Positions 59,383 through 64,000 of a DNA stretch of 64,000 bases are shown here, piece by piece. Origin of the DNA: VBKO01 sp036393835 (GTDB lineage: Bacteria; Myxococcota; Myxococcia; Myxococcales; 40CM-4-68-19); assembly GCA_036393835.1 (NCBI GenBank), contig DASWGI010000034.1, positions 16,870 through 80,869 of the forward strand. The letters run 5' to 3'. The first letter of the stretch is position 1. The number at the start of each line of letters is the position of its first letter. Position numbers and translations under genes: made by a program. Under the pieces are notes generated by a model. The model was not told the DNA's origin. It was given only the letters and a program-made list of their open reading frames with translations, and searched no databases.

Positions 59383-61014
59383 GTGGCTGACGCCGACGCC
59401 GCCCTGGTGCACGGGGCCCTCGCCGGCCTTGGACGGGCGCTCGCGCGCCTCTCCGCCGATCCGCGGGCGGCCGGGCAGCACGCCTCCTCGCTCGAGCCCG
59501 CGCTCGCCGGCCTTCGCGACGCCGTCGAGAAGTACGGAACGGTCACCGTCGCGGTCGAGCCCGGGGCGCTGCGGTTCGAGGGCGAGCGGGTCTACGCCGA
59601 CGAGCTGGGCGCGGCCGGCTTCTGCTCGCGCCTGTACCGCGACGGCATCCGCGCGCTGACCTTCGGCCGCGGCCTCATGCTGCCGGAGCTGACCGCCTTC
59701 GCGCTGGCCGCCGTGCCCGGCGGTCCGGAAGGGGACGGCGACGCGGTCGGCGAGCTGTGGAAGGCCGACCTGGGCAGCATCCAGTACACCGCCGCGCGCG
59801 GCGATCGGCTCGACCAGGGGCACCCCGCGGCCGCCGCCTTCGCGCAGGAGGTGCAGCAGCTCGCCGCCCGCGCGCGCGAGGCGGTCGAGTACGTCGATGC
59901 GGACGCGGCGCTGCTCGACCGCACCCAGCCGCCTCCGCTGTGGTCGGAAGAGCAGCACCGCAAGAGCGATCCGCAGAGCTGGAGCGAGGTGGCGCGGCGC
60001 GCGGCGCTCACCATCCAGCGCATCGTCGAGGAGGACCTGGCGGGGTGGGACCTGGAGGCCCTGGAGGAGTCGTTCGCGCGGCTGGTCGACGAGATGGCGC
60101 GGCGGACCGAGGTGCCCGCCCTGGTGGCCGCGCTCGAGGGCGCGGCGCGCATGGGAGGCGCGCACGCGCCGGCGTTCCGCGCCTTCGTCGGACGGCGCCT
60201 GGCCGACCCGGAGCGGCTGGTACGCGCGGCCGAGCTGGCGACTGCGCCGGTCAAGGCGGCCGCGCAGCTCCTGCCCGCCTGGACGGCGCTGCTGCCCGTG
60301 GACGCAGGCCCCGCTCTGATCGCGGCCCTGCGGGCCGCGCGCGAGGACGTGGCTCCGGCCCTGGCCGCCGCCGCGGCGCAGCGATGCGACTCGTGTCCGG
60401 ACGGCGTGGCGGAGGTGCTGCGCGAGGGGTCGGCGGCCGCCGCGCAGGCGGCTCTGGCGGCGCTGCCCGAGGCGGACCGCGCCCGGATGGCCGTCGAGGC
60501 GATTGCGCACGCCGACGACGAGGTCCGGCTGCAGGCCGTGCCGCTGCTCGCCTCAGATCCGGCGCTCGCGCCCGAGCGGCTCGCGCCGCTGCTCGACGAC
60601 CCCGCTCTGCGGGCCCGCGCCGCCGAGGCGCTGTCGTCCTGCGCCGCGCCGCCCGACGAGGCGGCGGCGCCGATCGTCGAGCGCCTCTCGGCGTCGTCCT
60701 CGGCGAAGCTCGGCGACGAGGACCTGGGCGCGCTGTATCGCGCGCTCGGCAGGCTGGGCGGCCCGGCCGCGCACGCGTTCCTGTCCGGACGGCTCGCCCG
60801 GCCCGCGAAGGGATTCCTGAAGCGCCGCCGCTCCGAGCAGGAGCAGCTCCTCGCGGTGGAAGCGCTCGCGGCGGACGGCTCGATGAGCGCGCTGCGGTTG
60901 CTGGAGGAGACTGCGGATCCGAAGCGCGGGCACGCCCCCGCGGTGGTTTCCGCCTGCCTCGCCGCGGTCGAGCGGCTGCGCGCGCGGCGGCAGGTGCGGG
61001 AGGGCCGGAAGTGA
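59383..61014 (+). CDS. HEAT-like repeat protein, partner of the HD protein
   Basis: A 543-residue soluble protein. The N-terminal part has a small alpha/beta region (VTVAVEPGALRFEGERVYAD, GIRALTFGRGLMLPELTAFA) that recurs in the next protein, and the rest (about 190-543) is alpha-helical with HEAT-like repeats (LDDPALRARAAEALSSC; EQLLAVEALAADGSMSALRLL). Probably a scaffold. The GTG lies 12 bases after TACACT with TGC before it (extended -10), suggesting a leaderless start. Its stop overlaps the HD gene start (GTGA). Confidence 0.75.
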   Translation: MADADAALVHGALAGLGRALARLSADPRAAGQHASSLEPALAGLRDAVEKYGTVTVAVEPGALRFEGERVYADELGAAGFCSRLYRDGIRALTFGRGLMLPELTAFALAAVPGGPEGDGDAVGELWKADLGSIQYTAARGDRLDQGHPAAAAFAQEVQQLAARAREAVEYVDADAALLDRTQPPPLWSEEQHRKSDPQSWSEVARRAALTIQRIVEEDLAGWDLEALEESFARLVDEMARRTEVPALVAALEGAARMGGAHAPAFRAFVGRRLADPERLVRAAELATAPVKAAAQLLPAWTALLPVDAGPALIAALRAAREDVAPALAAAAAQRCDSCPDGVAEVLREGSAAAAQAALAALPEADRARMAVEAIAHADDEVRLQAVPLLASDPALAPERLAPLLDDPALRARAAEALSSCAAPPDEAAAPIVERLSASSSAKLGDEDLGALYRALGRLGGPAAHAFLSGRLARPAKGFLKRRRSEQEQLLAVEALAADGSMSALRLLEETADPKRGHAPAVVSACLAAVERLRARRQVREGRK

Positions 61015-62237
61015 AGGGCCCCCGGCCGCCGCCGCCCCCGGTCGAGGTCCTTCCCGAGACGCAGGCCACGCGCGAGCAGCGCCAGGAGCTGGGCGAGAAG
61101 GCGCTGGTCGCGCTCTGCAGCGTGCTGCGCAACGCGCGCAGCTACAGCTGGGAGCACGACGTGTTCGCCCCCCCGCTGGATGCGCTCCAGCAGGCGGTGC
61201 TGGAGCTGCTCGGCACCGACGGCACCTTCGAGCTGGACCTTGCCGGGGACGCCTTCCACGTCAACGGCCAGCCGATCCGGGTCCAGCCCGGCGCGGTGCC
61301 GCTCGCCGCCGCGCTGCGCACCGAGCTCCGGCACCGCGGGGTGACCGGGATCCGCGCCTCGCTCGCTCCGCCGAAGACGGACCTGCGGCTACTCCTGCGC
61401 CTCTTCCGGCCGGCGCCTCCTCCGCGCCTCGACGATCGCGGCGATCCGGCCAGGCCGTTCAAGGTGCTCCGCCTGCGGCTCGGCCCCGAGGCGGCACAGG
61501 CGGGCCTGACGGAGCGGACCGAGAGGCTCGCCGAGGCGTATGCCGCCGCCGCGGCGTTCGTGAACCAGACCATCCAGCAGCTCCGGATGGGCGCGCCGGC
61601 GTTGCCGGTGCGGACCGCCGCGCGGATTGTCCAGGACCTGGTCGATCTGCAGCGGTCGATGCCCATGCGCTTCCTCGCTCTGGCGCGCGTGAAGGTCGAG
61701 GAGAGCGACCGGTACTGGGGCGTTCACGCCGCCAACGTGGCGGTGCTCGCGATCACGTTTGGCTCGCGGCTCGGGCTGTCGAAGAAGCGGCGCCACGACC
61801 TGGGGATGGCGGCGCTGTTCCACGACGTCGGCATGGCGGCGATTCCCAAGACCGTGCTGCAGAAGTCCGGCAAGCTGGACGAGAAGGGCCTGCGCGCCGT
61901 GAAGGCCAGCCCGCTGCTCTCCGCCCGCGCCATCCTGCGCGAGGGCGAGGTGAGCGCGGCCGCGCTGGAGCGCGCCCAGGCCGCGTACGAGTGCCACCTC
62001 GACCTGGTTCCAGGCGAGGGCCCGCTGCCCGAGATCGGGCTCGCGGGGCGCATCCTCGCCATCTGCGAATCCTTCGACGCGCTCACCACCACGCGGCCGT
62101 TCCGCGCGGCGCACGGCCTGCGCGAGGCGACGCGCATCATGACCAGCGAGCAGCTCTTCCGGTTCGATCCACAGCTCGTCGACCTGTTCGTGGGTGTGGT
62201 CGCGCGCATGCTCGCGGTTACAGCGCCCGGAGGATGA
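61011..62237 (+). CDS. HD-domain protein of degenerate HD-GYP type
   Basis: A 408-residue protein. The N-terminal half shares the FELDLAGDAFHVNGQPI / GVTGIRASL module with the preceding protein, and the C-terminal half is an HD domain: HAANVAVLAITFGSRLGL, H271-D272 in ALFHDVGMAAIPK, then GRILAICESFDALTTTRPFR. In active HD-GYP cyclic-di-GMP phosphodiesterases a HHExxDGxGYP motif follows; here the place reads ECHLDLVPGEGPLP, so the GYP site is altered. It may hydrolyse another substrate or only sense. It ends 20 bases inside the convergent methyltransferase gene. Confidence 0.8.
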   Translation: MKGPRPPPPPVEVLPETQATREQRQELGEKALVALCSVLRNARSYSWEHDVFAPPLDALQQAVLELLGTDGTFELDLAGDAFHVNGQPIRVQPGAVPLAAALRTELRHRGVTGIRASLAPPKTDLRLLLRLFRPAPPPRLDDRGDPARPFKVLRLRLGPEAAQAGLTERTERLAEAYAAAAAFVNQTIQQLRMGAPALPVRTAARIVQDLVDLQRSMPMRFLALARVKVEESDRYWGVHAANVAVLAITFGSRLGLSKKRRHDLGMAALFHDVGMAAIPKTVLQKSGKLDEKGLRAVKASPLLSARAILREGEVSAAALERAQAAYECHLDLVPGEGPLPEIGLAGRILAICESFDALTTTRPFRAAHGLREATRIMTSEQLFRFDPQLVDLFVGVVARMLAVTAPGG

Positions 62238-63447
62238 GGCATTTGAGGTACCGGGTCTCCGGCACTCCGAGCAGCGTCGGGTGATCGCGGGCGGCGCCGC
62301 GCCGCTCGATCACCTGCACCGACCGGCCCGCGTCCGCCGCCGCGCCGAGCACGGTGCGCTCGAACGCCGCCTCGTCGATGTGGAAGGAGCAGCTCGCGGT
62401 CACCAGCACGCCTCCCGGCGAGAGCAGGTGGAAGGCGCGCAGGTTGATCTCCTTGTACCCGCGCAGCGCCGCGGCGAGCGACGCCTTGTTCTTGGCGAAG
62501 GCGGGCGGGTCGAGGACGATGGTGTCGTAGACTTGTCCCTCGTCGGCTTGGTCGCGCAGCAGGTCGAAGGCGTTGGCCACCTGGAAGGTCACGTTCGCGG
62601 CGTCGTTGCGCGCGGCGGCGCGGCGCCCTTCCTCCGCGGCGCGCTCGCTGATGTCGACCGCGGTGACGGTCTCCGCCTGCCGGGAGAGCTGCAGCGCGAA
62701 GGCGCCGCCGTAGGTGAAGCAGTCCAGGGCGCGGCCGCGCGCGTACCGGCCCGCCTCGACGCGGTTCTCTGCCTGGTCGAGGAACGCGCCTGTCTTCTGG
62801 CCCTCGAGGAGGTCAGCCAGGAGCCGCACCTCGCCCTCCAGGAACTCCACGGGCCCGGGCTCCGCACCGCGGAGCAGGCCCTTGCGCAGGGGCAGCCCCT
62901 CGTGGGCGCGCACCTTGACGTCGTTGCGCTCCACGATCGCGCGCGGCTTCCACAGCTGCTGCAGGAGATCGGCGAACAGCTCGCGGCGGGCGTCGGTCGC
63001 CTCGATCAAGGTCTGCACGACGAAGCAGTCGGCGTAGCGATCCACCACCAGGCCGGGGAGGAGGTCCGCCTCGCCGTGCACCACCCGCGCCGCGCGCCGC
63101 AGCTCGGGATCGGGAGCGGCGGCCTCGCGCAGGGTCCTGGCCTGGGCGAGGCGCCGCGCGAAGAACGCCTCGTCGATCGGCTCGTCCTCGCGGGTGAGCA
63201 GGCGGACGGAGATCTGGCTCTGCTTGCCGTAGAACGCCTTGCCGGCGAACCAGCCGCGGTCGTCGACCAACCGCACCACCTCGCCGCCCTGGAGCACGCT
63301 CGGAGCGCGCAGGTCGCTGCGGTACACCCAGACGTGCCCGGAGCGGAGCCGCTCGAGGCCGCGGCGCGAGAGGGTCACCTCCGGCTCATCAGAGGACGGC
63401 TTTGCGGCGCGCGCGCTGGCCCGCCGGGTGGCTTGTCGGGACGGCAC
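62218..63447 (-). CDS. rlmI: RlmI-like 23S rRNA (cytosine-C5)-methyltransferase
   Basis: A 409-residue protein with an N-terminal PUA-type RNA-binding domain (SRRGLERLRSGHVWVYRSDL), a central domain, and a Rossmann methyltransferase with the SAM motif LDCFTYGGAFALQLS, VDISERA, VLDPPAFAKNK and a cysteine in TASCSFHID, the layout of RlmI (m5C1962 in E. coli). An about 20-residue basic N-terminus is extra. The GTG start is the first in frame; no clear ribosome-binding site. It diverges from the ferritin-like gene across 39 bases. Confidence 0.88.
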   Translation of the reverse strand: MPSRQATRRASARAAKPSSDEPEVTLSRRGLERLRSGHVWVYRSDLRAPSVLQGGEVVRLVDDRGWFAGKAFYGKQSQISVRLLTREDEPIDEAFFARRLAQARTLREAAAPDPELRRAARVVHGEADLLPGLVVDRYADCFVVQTLIEATDARRELFADLLQQLWKPRAIVERNDVKVRAHEGLPLRKGLLRGAEPGPVEFLEGEVRLLADLLEGQKTGAFLDQAENRVEAGRYARGRALDCFTYGGAFALQLSRQAETVTAVDISERAAEEGRRAAARNDAANVTFQVANAFDLLRDQADEGQVYDTIVLDPPAFAKNKASLAAALRGYKEINLRAFHLLSPGGVLVTASCSFHIDEAAFERTVLGAAADAGRSVQVIERRGAARDHPTLLGVPETRYLKCLILRAL

Positions 63448-63486
63448 GGCGCGACTCTATAGCGCGTTTTGTGTACGCTCCGGCGC

Positions 63487-64000
63487 ATGAACCTCCTCGA
63501 AAACCTGGCGCAGAGCGGTCCCCTGCTGCGCGGGGCGCTGGGACGGGGAAATCTCAAAGTGCTGCGGTCGATGCTGGGCCCCGCCTTCCGAGGCCTCATC
63601 CAGCAGCGCGGCAAGCACGAGCCGCGCACCCGCATGGCGCTGGGCTACAGCGCCGTGTTCGACTGGCGCTACCAGCGCACCGAGCCCCAACTCGCCCGGC
63701 TCTACGAGGCGGCCAAGGCGTCGCAGTGGAGCGCGGCTACGGACCTCGACTGGTCCATCTCCGTGGATTCGGAGGACCCGGAGAAGCCGATCGTGCCGGA
63801 CTCGTTCCTGCCGCTCGCCAAGTACCCCGGGTTCCAGCGGCTCGACGCGCGCGAGAAGGCGCGGCAGCGCCACCTGGTGCTGGCGTGGATGCTCTCGCAG
63901 TTCCTCCACGGCGAGCAGGGCGCCTTGTTCGCGGCCTGCCAGGTCACCGAGGCGGTGCCGTGGCTGGACGCCAAGCTGTACGGCTCGACCCAGGCGGTGG
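63487..64000 (+). CDS. Ferritin-like protein, 3'-truncated by the window end
   Basis: The first 171 codons of a gene that runs off the right edge. The sequence shows a basic N-terminal helix region (RGALGRGNLKVLRSMLG), a middle with RMALGYSAVFDWRYQR, and a helix FLHGEQGALFAACQVTEAVP. Glu/His residues there are spaced as in di-iron ferritin-like or ribonucleotide-reductase-like four-helix bundles. The identification is tentative because the second metal-binding half is missing. The ATG lies 13 bases after a TACGCT element with no Shine-Dalgarno sequence. Confidence 0.6.
   Translation, partial: MNLLENLAQSGPLLRGALGRGNLKVLRSMLGPAFRGLIQQRGKHEPRTRMALGYSAVFDWRYQRTEPQLARLYEAAKASQWSAATDLDWSISVDSEDPEKPIVPDSFLPLAKYPGFQRLDAREKARQRHLVLAWMLSQFLHGEQGALFAACQVTEAVPWLDAKLYGSTQAV

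Overview
The window is a very GC-rich, densely packed bacterial chromosome segment. It looks like Myxococcota, probably near Anaeromyxobacter. The best evidence is a CarD regulator with a histone H1-like tail, translationally coupled to a CarG-like zinc protein. Supporting signs are several FHA and TPR proteins, many lipoproteins, a meso-diaminopimelate-type MurE and a complete division and cell-wall cluster. No rRNA, tRNA, CRISPR array or insertion sequence was recognised. The taxonomic placement is inference.

Region 1 (1-24.2 kb) is mixed housekeeping and envelope genes: a DHH phosphoesterase, a B12-binding radical SAM protein, lipoproteins, a DsbA-like thioredoxin, TruD, a two-membrane-segment protein, a class A penicillin-binding protein with a long cytoplasmic tail, a GIY-YIG protein, a GAF protein and a Pal-CpoB lipoprotein pair. 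On the minus strand follows a tightly coupled run carD-carG-membrane protein-GT39 transferase-small protein-ferredoxin. Then come a broken TetR-type remnant, a two-domain acyl-CoA dehydrogenase behind a perfect palindrome, a degenerate trehalose-phosphatase-like protein, an M1 aminopeptidase and a cyclic-nucleotide-binding-domain protein.

Region 2 (24.3-42.2 kb) is the dcw cluster, all on the plus strand: mraZ, a STAS-domain gene, rsmH, ftsL, ftsI (with PASTA), murE, murF, mraY, murD, ftsW, murG, murC, murB, ftsQ, ftsA, ftsZ. Most junctions overlap by 1-4 bases. There is a candidate MraZ operator at the start and an internal promoter before murC. No ddl gene lies in it. A palindromic dispersed repeat follows ftsZ.

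Region 3 (42.3-64 kb) holds a biotin carboxylase with a 71-residue biotin carrier, a receiver-XRE response regulator with its own promoter and operator-like repeats, two tandem FHA membrane proteins, a rhomboid protease, two surface or lipoprotein genes, an ArnT-like GT39 transferase followed by an OmpR-type two-component system, a beta-barrel protein, an inactive-looking gluzincin lipoprotein, EpmA, PlsC, a repeat protein coupled to an HD-GYP-like protein, an RlmI-like methyltransferase and the start of a ferritin-like protein.

The theme worth following is envelope growth linked to FHA/phosphothreonine signalling. A G-x-T-x-x-hydrophobic-R motif occurs four times in the cytoplasmic tail of the class A PBP and once in the linker of the double-FHA protein. 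Several proteins also keep an enzyme fold while lacking key catalytic residues: CarG, the OtsB-like protein, the HEAAR gluzincin, the STAS protein and the HD-GYP protein.
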